Of a stretch of DNA of 64,000 bases, positions 45,012 to 54,032 are shown piece by piece. The notes below the pieces were generated by a model that worked only from the letters and a program-made list of their open reading frames with translations, was not told where the DNA came from and made no database searches. Origin of the DNA: Candidatus Latescibacterota bacterium (GTDB lineage: Bacteria > JAAXHH01); contig JAAXHH010000147.1 of assembly GCA_012270975.1 (NCBI GenBank), forward strand, positions 1-64,000. The letters are read 5' to 3'. A program made the position numbers and the translations under genes. How positions within the stretch are numbered: position 1 is the stretch's first letter; every line of letters begins with the position of its first letter.

Positions 45012-47819
45012 ATGGCTACAGAAAGACTGGGTTTAAAACTGAAAGATGACCCCGATCTCGTGATCGAAGAGACGGAGGAACCTGCCGCCGGCGTGTCCGT
45101 CGAAGACGCGTCCGCCGTCGACGCGCCCATTGACACGCCTGTCGACACACCGCTCGCGGAAGGCGGCCTGACCGTCGAGCGACTGTATAGCAATCCCGGC
45201 CATGATCCCTATGAAGGTGTGGAGTGGGAAAAGCGGACGGCCACCATCGCGGGGGACGGCGGCGATGTCGTCTTCGAGCAGAAAGACGTGGAGATCCCGG
45301 CCGACTGGTCGCAGCTTGCCACCAACGTCGTTGTGTCCAAGTACTTCCGCGGACCCCTCGGCACGCCGAAGCGCGAGAACAGCGTCAAGCATATGATCGA
45401 CCGCGTGGCCGATACGATCGCGGGCTGGGGTCGCGCCCAGGGTTACTTCGCCTCGGAGGAAGACGCCGACGCCTTCCATAACGAACTGAAACAAATCATC
45501 CTCCACCAGCGGGCCACGTTCAACAGCCCGGTCTGGTTCAACGTGGGCGTCGAGGACACGCCCCAGTGCTCGGCGTGCTTCATCCTTTCGGTCGACGACT
45601 CCATGGAGTCCATCCTCGAGTGGTGCAAGGTCGAAGGCATGATCTTCAAGGGCGGTTCGGGCGCGGGCGTGAACCTTTCCCGGATCCGTTCGTCCAAGGA
45701 AATCCTTTCCTCGGGCGGCCAGGCCTCCGGGCCGGTCTCCTTCATGCGGGCGGCCGATTCGGTGGCCGGGTCCATCAAGTCGGGGGGCAAGACCCGGCGG
45801 GCGGCCAAGATGGTCGTCCTGGACATCGACCATCCCGACGTGGTGGAGTTCATCTGGTGCAAGGCGAACGAGGAGCGCAAGGCCTACGCCCTCGGCGACG
45901 CCGGCTGGGACATGACCCTGAACGGCGACGCGTGGAGCTCCATCCAGTTCCAGAACGCCAACAACTCCGTGCGGGTGACGGACGACTTCCTGGAGGCGGT
46001 AGAAAAGGACGAGGACTGGACGCTCCAATCGATCACAAGTAAGAAGCCGATCGAGAGCCTGAAGGCGAAGGACGTCATGGCCTGGATCGCGGAAGCGGCG
46101 TGGCAGTGCGGCGATCCCGGCATGCAGTACGACACGACCATCAACGACTGGCACACCTGCGCCAACACGGACCGCATCAATGCGAGCAATCCCTGCTCCG
46201 AGTACATGCACCTGGACAACAGCGCGTGCAACCTGGCCTCCATCAACCTGCTCAAATACCTGACCGACGAAGGCACCTTCGACGTGGTGGGATTCATCCA
46301 CACGGTCAACATCATGATCATGGCGCAGGACATCATCGTCGACAACGCGAGCTATCCCACGGAAAAGATCGGCGTGAACGCCCGCGCCTTCCGGCAGCTG
46401 GGACTGGGTTACGCCAATCTCGGCGCGCTGCTCATGGCCATGGGCCTGCCCTACGACAGCGACGGGGGACGCGCTTTCGCCGGCGCCATCACGGCGCTGA
46501 TGACCGGCCAGGGATACTACCGGTCCTCGGAGCTCGCCGAGCACCTGGGCACCTTCGAAGGCTATGAGGTCAACAGCGAGCCCATGCTGCGGGTCATGCA
46601 GAAGCACCGGGACGCCGTGGACGACATCCAGGCGGAGATGGTGGACAAGAACCTGCTGGACGCCGCGCGCACCGCGTGGGACAACGCACTCGCCCATGGC
46701 AAGCAACACGGGTACAAGAACAGCCAGGCCACGGTGCTCGCGCCTACTGGTACGATCGCCTTCATGATGGACTGCGACACGACGGGCATCGAGCCCGACA
46801 TCGCCCTGGTCAAGTACAAACGCCTGGTGGGCGGCGGGACCATGAAGATCGTGAACCGCACCGTGTATTCCGCCCTGGAGAAGCTGGGTTACTCGAAGCC
46901 GCAGATCGAACGGATCGTCCACTACATCGATGAGCACGGGACGATAGAAGGCGCGCCCCACCTGCTCCAGGAACACCTGCCGGTCTTCGACTGCGCGTTC
47001 CGGACCGAGAACGGAAGCCGTTCCATCCACCACATGGGACACGTGAAGATGATGGCCGCGGCGCAGCCCTTCATTTCGGGCGCCATATCCAAGACGGTCA
47101 ACCTCCCCAACGAGGCGACGGTCGAAGACGTCATGAACGTGTACATGAAGGGCGGAGAATTGGGGCTCAAGGCGCTCGCCATCTACCGCGACGGTTCCAA
47201 GCGCACACAGCCGCTCAGTACCAAGGCGTCAGAGACGGAAGAGGCCGCCGAGGTCCAGCCCGTTCGCCGACGGTTGCCGGACGAGCGCACGGCGATTACA
47301 CACAAGTTCAGCATCGCCGGCCATGAGGGCTACCTGACCGTCGGTCTCTTCGAAGACGGCCAGCCGGGCGAGATCTTCCTGAGGATGTCCAAGGAAGGCA
47401 GCACCGTATCCGGCATGATGGACGCCTTCGCCACGGCCATATCCGTGTCGCTGCAGTACGGCGTGCCGCTGGAGAGCCTGATCCGCAAGTTCAGCCACAT
47501 GCGGTTCGAGCCGGCCGGATTCACGGGTAGTAAAGAAGTGCCCATGGCCAAGTCCATCACCGATTACATCTTCCGGTGGCTCGCGGTTAAGTTCCTGCCC
47601 GAGGACAGCCATTCCGAGATCGTGGCGGACAAGGACATGGATTCCACCATGCACTCGAACGCCATGGATCAGACGATGACCGCGCAGGAGAACCAGGAGC
47701 ACGAGGTCTATGTAGCCCAGGCCGACGCGCCGTCCTGCTCGGACTGCGGCAGTCTGATGACCCGCAATGGTTCGTGCTATGTGTGCCGGGAGTGTGGATC
47801 GACGAGCGGTTGTTCGTAA
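45012..47819 (+). CDS. nrdJ: Adenosylcobalamin-dependent ribonucleotide reductase (class II)
   Basis: A 935-aa class II reductase that makes deoxynucleotides with vitamin B12 rather than oxygen or a glycyl radical. It has the SACFILSVDDSMESI and GGSGAGVNLSRIRS active-site segments, NPCSEYMHLDNSACNL, and the APTGTIAFMMDCDTTGIEPD block. The C-terminus ends in a zinc-ribbon-like tail with CSDCG and CYVCRECG plus a redox CS pair. The first ~60 residues are an acidic extension of low conservation. No cobalamin riboswitch is visible; regulation is through NrdR. Confidence 0.96.
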   Translation: MATERLGLKLKDDPDLVIEETEEPAAGVSVEDASAVDAPIDTPVDTPLAEGGLTVERLYSNPGHDPYEGVEWEKRTATIAGDGGDVVFEQKDVEIPADWSQLATNVVVSKYFRGPLGTPKRENSVKHMIDRVADTIAGWGRAQGYFASEEDADAFHNELKQIILHQRATFNSPVWFNVGVEDTPQCSACFILSVDDSMESILEWCKVEGMIFKGGSGAGVNLSRIRSSKEILSSGGQASGPVSFMRAADSVAGSIKSGGKTRRAAKMVVLDIDHPDVVEFIWCKANEERKAYALGDAGWDMTLNGDAWSSIQFQNANNSVRVTDDFLEAVEKDEDWTLQSITSKKPIESLKAKDVMAWIAEAAWQCGDPGMQYDTTINDWHTCANTDRINASNPCSEYMHLDNSACNLASINLLKYLTDEGTFDVVGFIHTVNIMIMAQDIIVDNASYPTEKIGVNARAFRQLGLGYANLGALLMAMGLPYDSDGGRAFAGAITALMTGQGYYRSSELAEHLGTFEGYEVNSEPMLRVMQKHRDAVDDIQAEMVDKNLLDAARTAWDNALAHGKQHGYKNSQATVLAPTGTIAFMMDCDTTGIEPDIALVKYKRLVGGGTMKIVNRTVYSALEKLGYSKPQIERIVHYIDEHGTIEGAPHLLQEHLPVFDCAFRTENGSRSIHHMGHVKMMAAAQPFISGAISKTVNLPNEATVEDVMNVYMKGGELGLKALAIYRDGSKRTQPLSTKASETEEAAEVQPVRRRLPDERTAITHKFSIAGHEGYLTVGLFEDGQPGEIFLRMSKEGSTVSGMMDAFATAISVSLQYGVPLESLIRKFSHMRFEPAGFTGSKEVPMAKSITDYIFRWLAVKFLPEDSHSEIVADKDMDSTMHSNAMDQTMTAQENQEHEVYVAQADAPSCSDCGSLMTRNGSCYVCRECGSTSGCS

Positions 47820-47930
47820 AGAACCTGCATTGAACCGCCGGACACCGGGGAATCGAGTACCCGGGGTTCGGCCCTGACCGGGTGCGGGGATACGTCGGGG
47901 AGACCCGGCACTTTCTCCGTGCCCGTACGG

Positions 47931-48953
47931 TCAGGCCTCTTCCAGCCCCAGCCTTTCCTTCCAGTTTCTATCCGTAACCATGTAGTACAGGGCGCCCACG
48001 GCGGCGACCGTGACCCGAACGATCCGGTACGTCAGGGCGGCGGCCAGTCCCGTGGCCTGGGCGACCGTACCCGGGACCGATCCATCCGCGGTCGTGCTGA
48101 CAAGGTGGTAGATGTAGATGACCGCGCCTTCCAGCGCGCCGACGCCGCCCGGCACCGGCGCGAAGGTGCCGATGATCTCGGCCGCGGGGATCAGCATGAG
48201 GTGCGCCCAGTAATCCGGCGCGGCCGCACCGGGCAGAAGCGCCATCGCGCAGCAATAGAAGGCCGACAGCATGAAGAACTGGCCGGCCAGGCCGATGAGC
48301 AGGGCCTCGGTCAGCGCACTGCGCCGCGTCTGGTAGAGTTCCAGGCTGCCCGCCAGTTCGGCGAAGAATGGCCCGACGAACTGTAGACGGGTAAGCCGCT
48401 GGAAGAAGGTCCAGTTCAGCAGGCGAAACCGCAGGGACACCGCCACACAGATCAATCCGGCCAAGGCGCCGCCCCAGAAGACCAGAACGGCGATCATGAT
48501 CTCCCGGTGATGCCAGAGGTCCTGGTTCAGCAGCGCGGCCACCGAACCAACGATCAGCAGCGCCAGCATGCCGATCAGCCGGTCGAGCAGCACCGTGGCC
48601 GCGGCGACGGTCCGTCTCGACTTCTGACGCCGTGCGATGCCCACGGCTCGGACGATGTCGCCGCCCGCGGTCCCGGGCGCCAGGTAGTTGAACAGGTTGC
48701 TGACGAAACCCAGGCGGACGGCCTCGCGGAATCCAAGCACCAGCTTCTGTCCCCGCGCGAGGAGGAACCACCGGAAGAAGGCCAGCACGGTCGCCGTCGT
48801 GGCCAGCACGACACCGATGCCCAGGAAGGTGAAGTCGATTTCGCGACGGATGAAATCGACGTACTGGTCGCGGTAGAGGTAGATCAGGTAGGCGAGGATG
48901 CCCAGCGCGACCAGCCACCGAAGCCATCCCCAGATCTTCTTGAGCAGGTTCAT
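47931..48953 (-). CDS. Lysylphosphatidylglycerol-synthase-TM/UPF0104 family membrane protein
   Basis: A 340-aa polytopic membrane protein with about 8 TM helices, in the LPG_synthase_TM (flippase-like) family. The motif GTAGGDIVRAVGI near residue 97 and the PGGVGALEGAVIY segment near 270 are family hallmarks. Family members are thought to move lipid-linked sugars or act with glycosyltransferases; the C-terminal aminoacyl-transferase domain of MprF is absent. It follows a small zinc-ribbon gene after 34 nt on the same strand and is convergent with nrdJ. Confidence 0.85.
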   Translation of the reverse strand: MNLLKKIWGWLRWLVALGILAYLIYLYRDQYVDFIRREIDFTFLGIGVVLATTATVLAFFRWFLLARGQKLVLGFREAVRLGFVSNLFNYLAPGTAGGDIVRAVGIARRQKSRRTVAAATVLLDRLIGMLALLIVGSVAALLNQDLWHHREIMIAVLVFWGGALAGLICVAVSLRFRLLNWTFFQRLTRLQFVGPFFAELAGSLELYQTRRSALTEALLIGLAGQFFMLSAFYCCAMALLPGAAAPDYWAHLMLIPAAEIIGTFAPVPGGVGALEGAVIYIYHLVSTTADGSVPGTVAQATGLAAALTYRIVRVTVAAVGALYYMVTDRNWKERLGLEEA

Positions 48954-48987
48954 ATTGAACGCGGGAAACGATCAGTCCCGTTTCCCG

Positions 48988-49176
48988 CTATGATTCCTCC
49001 TCGGCCTGTCTGACCTGGACCGACGACTGAAGACGGACGCAATGCGTGCCCGTGTACGGAGCGTGTTTTCGGAACAAACCGTAGTCTTCCCGACAGGACT
49101 CGCAGAAGTACCTTGCGCCCCGGACGTGGCGCAGCCGTCCTCCGCAGGATGGGCATGGAGGGACTTTTCTCTGCAT
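48988..49176 (-). CDS. Small zinc-ribbon protein
   Basis: About 62 aa with a CPSCG ... CESC arrangement (two CxxC knuckles 14 residues apart), which fits a zinc ribbon. ATG 49176 is the most sensible start since upstream residues look like noncoding translation. It probably heads a two-gene unit with the flippase-like protein. There is no strong ribosome site, so this is a tentative gene call. The function is unknown; zinc ribbons of this kind often bind nucleic acid. Confidence 0.5.
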   Translation of the reverse strand: MQRKVPPCPSCGGRLRHVRGARYFCESCREDYGLFRKHAPYTGTHCVRLQSSVQVRQAEEES

Positions 49177-49319
49177 CCGGTGGAGTATAGGAGTTTCGGC
49201 GGTAAGCGTCAAGGTATCAGGCATTGCGGCAGGAATCGAATCTGACCGAAGTGTTCGTCCGCACGGGAAACGTCTCACCGGGATCAGCGGCAGCGCAACT
49301 AATCAATGAAGCAGCAAGC

Positions 49320-49778
49320 CTAGCGAGAAACGTGGTGCTCCGGAGCACGGTCCGCCACCAGGTTCAGGGCGATGCCGTGCTCCAGCCATGCCTTGAGGGC
49401 GGCGAGCACAAGAGAGAACCCCCCCATGGAGTCGAGTGCCATGGCGACGATCTCCTCTTCGGTCCCCTGGAAACCGACGTTGGAGATCTGAACGAGGGTC
49501 GCTTCCGCACCGTGTGAAGTAAAACGCCACTCGACGGTCGTGACGGGATCGTCCCATTCTATGAGGATTCTGGAGGACGGCTCTACCTCCTTGACCTGGA
49601 CATCTGCGGAGACGCCGTACATCTCCCATTGCCAGGTGACCGTCACGCCCTGCTCCAGCTTGCCGCTGCTCTTTGTGAACCAGAAGCGGGTAGTGACGGT
49701 GGGATCTACAAACGCATTGAACACTTCTTCGATCGGCCGCCGGACGAGCATCTGTGTCTCTACAGTAGGATCGATCAC
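49320..49778 (-). CDS. AHSA1/SRPBCC-domain protein
   Basis: A 152-aa protein of the SRPBCC/START-like superfamily, AHSA1 group. It has the RPIEEVFNAFVDPTVTTRFW opening, WEMYG and VEWRFTSHGAEATLVQI, and ends with a long helix (GGFSLVLAALKAWLEHG) that closes the ligand cavity. In bacteria these small proteins are often next to ArsR regulators, but none is here. GTG 49778 has GAGGAG upstream. The ligand is unknown. Confidence 0.88.
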   Translation of the reverse strand: MIDPTVETQMLVRRPIEEVFNAFVDPTVTTRFWFTKSSGKLEQGVTVTWQWEMYGVSADVQVKEVEPSSRILIEWDDPVTTVEWRFTSHGAEATLVQISNVGFQGTEEEIVAMALDSMGGFSLVLAALKAWLEHGIALNLVADRAPEHHVSR

Positions 49779-49895
49779 CTAATCTCCTCGCAGTCTTGCA
49801 CATACCTAGACTATGACTGATGGTTGACTTTTTTCGTTTGGGAGCGGTAGCTGATTGATTTAAGCACCGGTGTCTGGATGCAGTTACTCAAACGC

Positions 49896-50984
49896 TTACT
49901 CGTCCGACCATCGCAACCGTGTTTTCAAACCATTGAGATAGCTCCATGGAATATGTTTCGTATGCTGTAGTCTCCCTACTACGATTCCTGGCGCGATCTT
50001 AAGTTCGTCAGCAAAACTATGAACATCTGTACTACGAAAACTACCCCTTGTTACGAAGTCATTCCAGGCAGTACTCGGAATAAGAAATCCGTTAGCCCAT
50101 CGGTCAGCTTCAGTTTCAATTTCGTCGGATTCTCCATTTGATCCGTCGACGTATACGTTTTTCTTTCCATGCAGGATGATATGCGCTGCTTCGTGAAACA
50201 AGCTGAACCATAGATGATCATCGGTTTTGTACCTCACACTGAGTGCAACAACCGGTCGGCTAGGCGAGACCCACCAAGCGGCGCCACTCACCCTGGTTTT
50301 TGGCAATGGCTTTACCAACGACAGGGCAACTCCGGCCTTATTAAACAATTCTCTGGTGTGTTTCAACGCCTCTTGGACCGGTGTTTGGGTAAGACGACGT
50401 ACTCGAGCCAGTGCTTTTTTGAACCGAGTAACGTTGTAGCTGTCGCAGTTCTGATCCTGGGCGTCGATCTCGGTGAGCCTGAGCCAAGCCGAAAGTGCTG
50501 CTCTGTCGCTTTCAAATGACGGTGAATGACGGAAGGCGATGTTTACGTTCTCGTACTTCATCTTCCATGCGTTTAGAGAAGCGACTCCGAAGAAAGTCAG
50601 AAGCTCAGATACGTCTTTGCCTTTGGTTGCGGTTTTTCGAATTACTCCCCGCTTTACGAGGTCTCTTATTGGAAAGGACCTGGACCACGAACTGTAGGCT
50701 TCTGCTTGTTTTTCAGCATCCGCACGAATTTTGTGTAGACGATAGTCGGCTTCGATTCCTAACCAGATACTGGCATCAACACCCAATACCATTTCAAATT
50801 GAACAGCAGTCTGCGGTACAATTGGAGCCTTTCCCGCGATAATCTCACTGATGAGTTTTGGTGAACGATCGCACCTGCGAGCGAATTCCGCGTGTGAAAT
50901 CCCTTGTACTTCCAATCGTTCTTCCAAGACCCATCCCGGTGATACCGCATAGTCCGGCTGAAACTGGCTTTTACCTGCCGCCAT
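49896..50984 (-). CDS. higA: HigA-like antitoxin: XRE HTH plus ImmA/IrrE metallopeptidase domain
   Basis: A 362-aa fusion. The N-terminal HTH (about 18-60: SHAEFARRCDRSPKLISEIIAG) resembles HigA. The C-terminal ImmA/IrrE domain carries the zinc motif HEAAH (264-268) in SLFHEAAHIILHG and a downstream ETEADRWANGFLIP glutamate. The usual HigA antitoxin is only ~100 aa, so this is a long fused form in which the peptidase may degrade the antitoxin or a regulator. A GGAGGGAG site precedes the ATG. It follows the toxin gene after 40 nt and lacks a separate promoter. Confidence 0.9.
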   Translation of the reverse strand: MAAGKSQFQPDYAVSPGWVLEERLEVQGISHAEFARRCDRSPKLISEIIAGKAPIVPQTAVQFEMVLGVDASIWLGIEADYRLHKIRADAEKQAEAYSSWSRSFPIRDLVKRGVIRKTATKGKDVSELLTFFGVASLNAWKMKYENVNIAFRHSPSFESDRAALSAWLRLTEIDAQDQNCDSYNVTRFKKALARVRRLTQTPVQEALKHTRELFNKAGVALSLVKPLPKTRVSGAAWWVSPSRPVVALSVRYKTDDHLWFSLFHEAAHIILHGKKNVYVDGSNGESDEIETEADRWANGFLIPSTAWNDFVTRGSFRSTDVHSFADELKIAPGIVVGRLQHTKHIPWSYLNGLKTRLRWSDE

Positions 50985-51024
50985 TTACTCCCTCCTTCAG
51001 AGATTGTCCCTAGGATTTCCTCGT

Positions 51025-51372
51025 TCAATGATAGTCTATTACATCGATGATCTCTATTGCAGTTACTCCGTTCAAGTCGATACTACCATCGTCTAAGCGG
51101 GGAGTATGTTCATGGTTCGGTTTGAAGACGAGTCTTCGCGTCTTATCCAGGTCTACGGCGAAATGTCCCTTTCGACGTCCTTTGAGTTGGTGACACCTGT
51201 CAGGCGGGGTTTTTGGTACAAATCCCAAGGCCCTGGAGTTTTTCAAGACGGACATTCTTATCATTATGGTGCGTGAGACCTTTGCTCCGTACTTCTTCTT
51301 GAGATTGGTCTCGGAATTGAATACCTGAGCAAGCTTCTGAGATTTGAAGACGATGTCCAAGTGTTGAACCAC
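51025..51372 (-). CDS. higB: HigB-like RelE-superfamily toxin
   Basis: A 115-aa killer-protein homologue upstream of the HigA-like gene, as in higBA (toxin first). Segments VFKSQKLAQVFNSE, the basic core RCHQLKGRRKGHFAVDLDKTRRLVFKP and IEIIDVIDYH match the RelE/HigB fold. HigB cuts mRNA on the ribosome. GTG 51372 or TTG 51360 may start it; TTG has GAGTGG 8 nt before it and gives the usual MDIVFKSQKL beginning. Weaker conservation than the antitoxin. Confidence 0.85.
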   Translation of the reverse strand: MVQHLDIVFKSQKLAQVFNSETNLKKKYGAKVSRTIMIRMSVLKNSRALGFVPKTPPDRCHQLKGRRKGHFAVDLDKTRRLVFKPNHEHTPRLDDGSIDLNGVTAIEIIDVIDYH

Positions 51373-51438
51373 TCATTGTAAGTTATACGATTCACTTCCT
51401 GTCACATCCTCATGCCAAGATGCACCTGATGTTGTTCG

Positions 51439-51472
51439 TTACGTAATAAGTAATGTTTTTCATTAATGTCAA
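51439..51472 (-). promoter_or_regulatory. Candidate promoter/operator of the HigBA unit
   Basis: On the minus strand, TTGACA (51472-51467) and TATTAC (51448-51443) are separated by 18 nt, about 70 nt before the toxin start. A TTACGTAA palindrome (51439-51446) overlaps the -10, where an autorepressing antitoxin would bind. Both are predictions from sequence alone. Confidence 0.5.
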
Positions 51473-51595
51473 GGAACAAATCCCGATTTATCCTATTTAT
51501 AAAGGTATGTACAACAGATTCGCGTACCTGTAACTTGATTAGCCGGTCCTTGAAAGACTTTACAGACGGTCGAAATTACCTGGAAAGGTGAATCC

Positions 51596-52807
51596 ATGCC
51601 AAAAACCATAGCCATCGTCGGCGCGCTGGATACCAAGGACGATGAATTCGCCTTCGTCAAAAGCGAGATCGAGCGGCGGGGTCACGGGACGCTGGTTATC
51701 GATACGGGCGTCATCGGTGATTCAACCGTCGAAGCGGACGTGTCCCGGGAACAGGTCGCCGAAGCCGCCGGTACGACGATCGAGGCATTGAAGAAGCGCG
51801 GCGACCGCGGCGAGGCCATTGACGCCATGGCGGCCGGTGTGGCGGAGATCGTGCAGGGCCTCTATGAAGCCGGCGTGTTCGATGGGATCATCAGCATGGG
51901 CGGATCGGCCGGCACCGCGGTGGGGACGAGCGCCATGCGGGCGTTGCCCGTGGGCGTGCCCAAGGTGATGGTGTCCACCGTGGCCGCGGGCGACACGACC
52001 AATTACGTGGGGATCAAGGACGTGACGATGATCCCCTCCGTCGTGGACGTGGCCGGCATCAACCGGATCAGCCGCAGGATCTTCGCCAATGCCGCGGGTG
52101 CGATCGCGGGCATGGTGGAAACCGAGGTGCAGGAAGCGGCGGAAGACAAGCCGCTCATTACCGCCAGCATGTTCGGCAATACCACCGAAGCCGTGGACCA
52201 GGCCCGGGCCATCATGGAGGAGGCGGGTTACGAGGTGCTGGTCTTCCACTGCACCGGCGCCGGCGGGCGGACCATGGAGGGCCTGATCGACGAGGGCCTG
52301 ATCGAGGGCGTGCTCGACATCACCACTACGGAGTGGGCCGACGAACTGGCCGGAGGCGTGCTGACCGCAGGCCCTGAACGCATGGACGCTGCCGGCAGGG
52401 CGGGCATCCCCCAGGTGATCGTGCCGGGCTGCCTGGACATGGTGAATTTCTGGGCGCCGGACACGGTGCCGGAGAAGTACCAAGACCGCAGGCTGCACAA
52501 GTGGAATCCGAACATCACGCTGATGCGGACCAACGTGGAGGAGAACGCCCGCCTGGGTGAGATCATCGCGGAGAAAGCCAATGCTTCGAGCGGCCCGGTC
52601 TCCATCTTTCTGCCCTTGAAGGGCGTGTCCATTCTCGACAGCCCGGGGAACGAGTTCTGGTGGCCGGAAGCCGACCAGGCACTTTACGACGCCATCAAGG
52701 CAAACGTAGAGAGCGACGTATCGGTGACGGAGCTGGACTACAACATAAACGACGCGGCCTTCGCGGAAGCGGTCACCGGCCGGCTGCTGTCCGATTTGAG
52801 AAGGTAA
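51596..52807 (+). CDS. UPF0261 / Tm-1-like ATP-binding protein
   Basis: A 403-aa protein of the UPF0261 (Tm-1-like) family: opening IAIVGALDTKDDEFAFVKSE, central MGGSAGTAVGTSAMRALPVGVPK, and a C-terminal CTGAGGRTMEGLID and GCLDMVNFW. The tomato Tm-1 homologue binds ATP and blocks viral replicase; the bacterial role is unknown but genes of this kind occur in catabolic clusters. The enolase-superfamily gene starts 7 nt later, so they are one operon. Confidence 0.9.
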   Translation: MPKTIAIVGALDTKDDEFAFVKSEIERRGHGTLVIDTGVIGDSTVEADVSREQVAEAAGTTIEALKKRGDRGEAIDAMAAGVAEIVQGLYEAGVFDGIISMGGSAGTAVGTSAMRALPVGVPKVMVSTVAAGDTTNYVGIKDVTMIPSVVDVAGINRISRRIFANAAGAIAGMVETEVQEAAEDKPLITASMFGNTTEAVDQARAIMEEAGYEVLVFHCTGAGGRTMEGLIDEGLIEGVLDITTTEWADELAGGVLTAGPERMDAAGRAGIPQVIVPGCLDMVNFWAPDTVPEKYQDRRLHKWNPNITLMRTNVEENARLGEIIAEKANASSGPVSIFLPLKGVSILDSPGNEFWWPEADQALYDAIKANVESDVSVTELDYNINDAAFAEAVTGRLLSDLRR

Positions 52808-52814
52808 GTCCGCA

Positions 52815-53930
52815 ATGCCCGTTATCGACGCTGTCGAGCTCTATCACGTCGCCATGCCCCTGATCTATCCGTGGCGCACGGCCTACGGAAGCGACGACGT
52901 CATTGAGAGCGTCCTCGTCAAGATGCGCGCGGGCAATGACGTGGGATGGGGGGAGACGACCCCGCTTGCTCGTCCGACGTACAGTCCCGAATACACGGCT
53001 GGTGTCTTCACCGTGACGCGGGACGTGCTCGCCCCCCTGCTGGTCGGCAAGCGGATCGACAGCGGACAGGATCTGCACGAGGCATGTGCCTGGGTCGCGG
53101 GCAATTTCTTCGCCAAGGGCGGCCTGGACGCGGCGTGGTGGGACCTTCACGCCCGGCTGGAGGACAAGCCGCTCTGGCAACTGATCGGCGGAAAGGGGCC
53201 GGTCATCGACGTAGGCGCGGATTTCGGGGTGCAGGACAGCATCGACATGCTACTGGGCAATATCGAGCGGGCCGTGGAGGCGGGATTCAAGCGGATCAAG
53301 CTGAAGTACAGCCGGGGATGGGACCTCGATATGATCGCCGCGGTGCGTTCGGCCTTCCCCGACCCGGTTTTCCATATCGATTGCAACAGCGGTTACACGC
53401 TGGACGACCTGCCCATGTTCAAGAAACTGGACCGGTACAACCTGGCCATGATCGAGCAGCCGCTGATGCGGGACGACCTGGTGGACCACGCCGAACTGCA
53501 GCGACACATCGAAACGCCAGTCTGCCTGGACGAGAGCATCACCTCGCCCGGCAAGGCCCGCAAGGCAATCAGTATTGGCGCGGCCCGCTGGATCAACATA
53601 AAGCCCGCGCGGGTCGGCGGCGTAACGCAGGCGCTGGAGGTAAACCGGATCTGCGAGGAAGAAGGCGTCCCCTGCTGGACGGGCGGCATGCTTGAATCCG
53701 CCCTCGGCGCGTCGTTCTGCATGGCCCTGGCGACGCTGCCCAACATGAAATATCCGGCGGACGTCTTCCCCAGCACCCGCTTCTACGAGCGGGACCTGAG
53801 CGCACCGGCGCTGGAACTATCGGGACCGTCGCAGATGGTCCTTTCCGATAGTCCGGGGACCGGGGCGGAACCTGTGCCCGAACTGCTGGAACAGCAAACG
53901 ATTGATCGGGTTGTGATCGACAGAACGTGA
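52815..53930 (+). CDS. Enolase-superfamily enzyme (OSBS / N-acylamino-acid-racemase-like)
   Basis: A 371-aa enolase-superfamily protein of the MLE/OSBS branch. Catalytic residues: K162-x-K164 in IKLKYSR, metal ligands D189, E214 and D239, and K263 on the other face in NIKPARVGG. OSBS makes succinylbenzoate for menaquinone, and near relatives racemise N-acyl amino acids. No other men genes are nearby, and the partner UPF0261 gene argues for a catabolic or racemase role. A 14-nt tandem duplication at 53913-53938 shifts the frame at the stop. Confidence 0.86.
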   Translation: MPVIDAVELYHVAMPLIYPWRTAYGSDDVIESVLVKMRAGNDVGWGETTPLARPTYSPEYTAGVFTVTRDVLAPLLVGKRIDSGQDLHEACAWVAGNFFAKGGLDAAWWDLHARLEDKPLWQLIGGKGPVIDVGADFGVQDSIDMLLGNIERAVEAGFKRIKLKYSRGWDLDMIAAVRSAFPDPVFHIDCNSGYTLDDLPMFKKLDRYNLAMIEQPLMRDDLVDHAELQRHIETPVCLDESITSPGKARKAISIGAARWINIKPARVGGVTQALEVNRICEEEGVPCWTGGMLESALGASFCMALATLPNMKYPADVFPSTRFYERDLSAPALELSGPSQMVLSDSPGTGAEPVPELLEQQTIDRVVIDRT

Positions 53931-53938
53931 TCGACAGA
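53913..53938. repeat. 14-bp tandem duplication at the 3-prime end of the enolase-superfamily gene
   Basis: GTGATCGACAGA begins at both 53913 and 53927. Because 14 is not a multiple of three the second copy is read in another frame, giving TGA at 53928-53930. In the first frame the second copy would give GTG ATC GAC AGA TAG, so the protein would end in the same way without the insertion. Confidence 0.7.
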
Positions 53939-54032
53939 TAGACCGGCAGTCCTGAATGCAGGCCATGTCTGACTGTCCGGCCCAAAAACCAATCAAAAAC
54001 AGGCCCTGACAGCCCTGGACTGAACGACACCC

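Noticed and set aside
45033..47042. 669-residue open frame on the minus strand
   Set aside because: Antisense of nrdJ without recognisable motifs or a ribosome site.
47870..47937. Terminator-like inverted repeat (GGCCCTGACCG / CGGTCAGGCC)
   Set aside because: The arms are 47 nt apart with no T-run, and one arm overlaps the flippase-like coding end; too weak to call.
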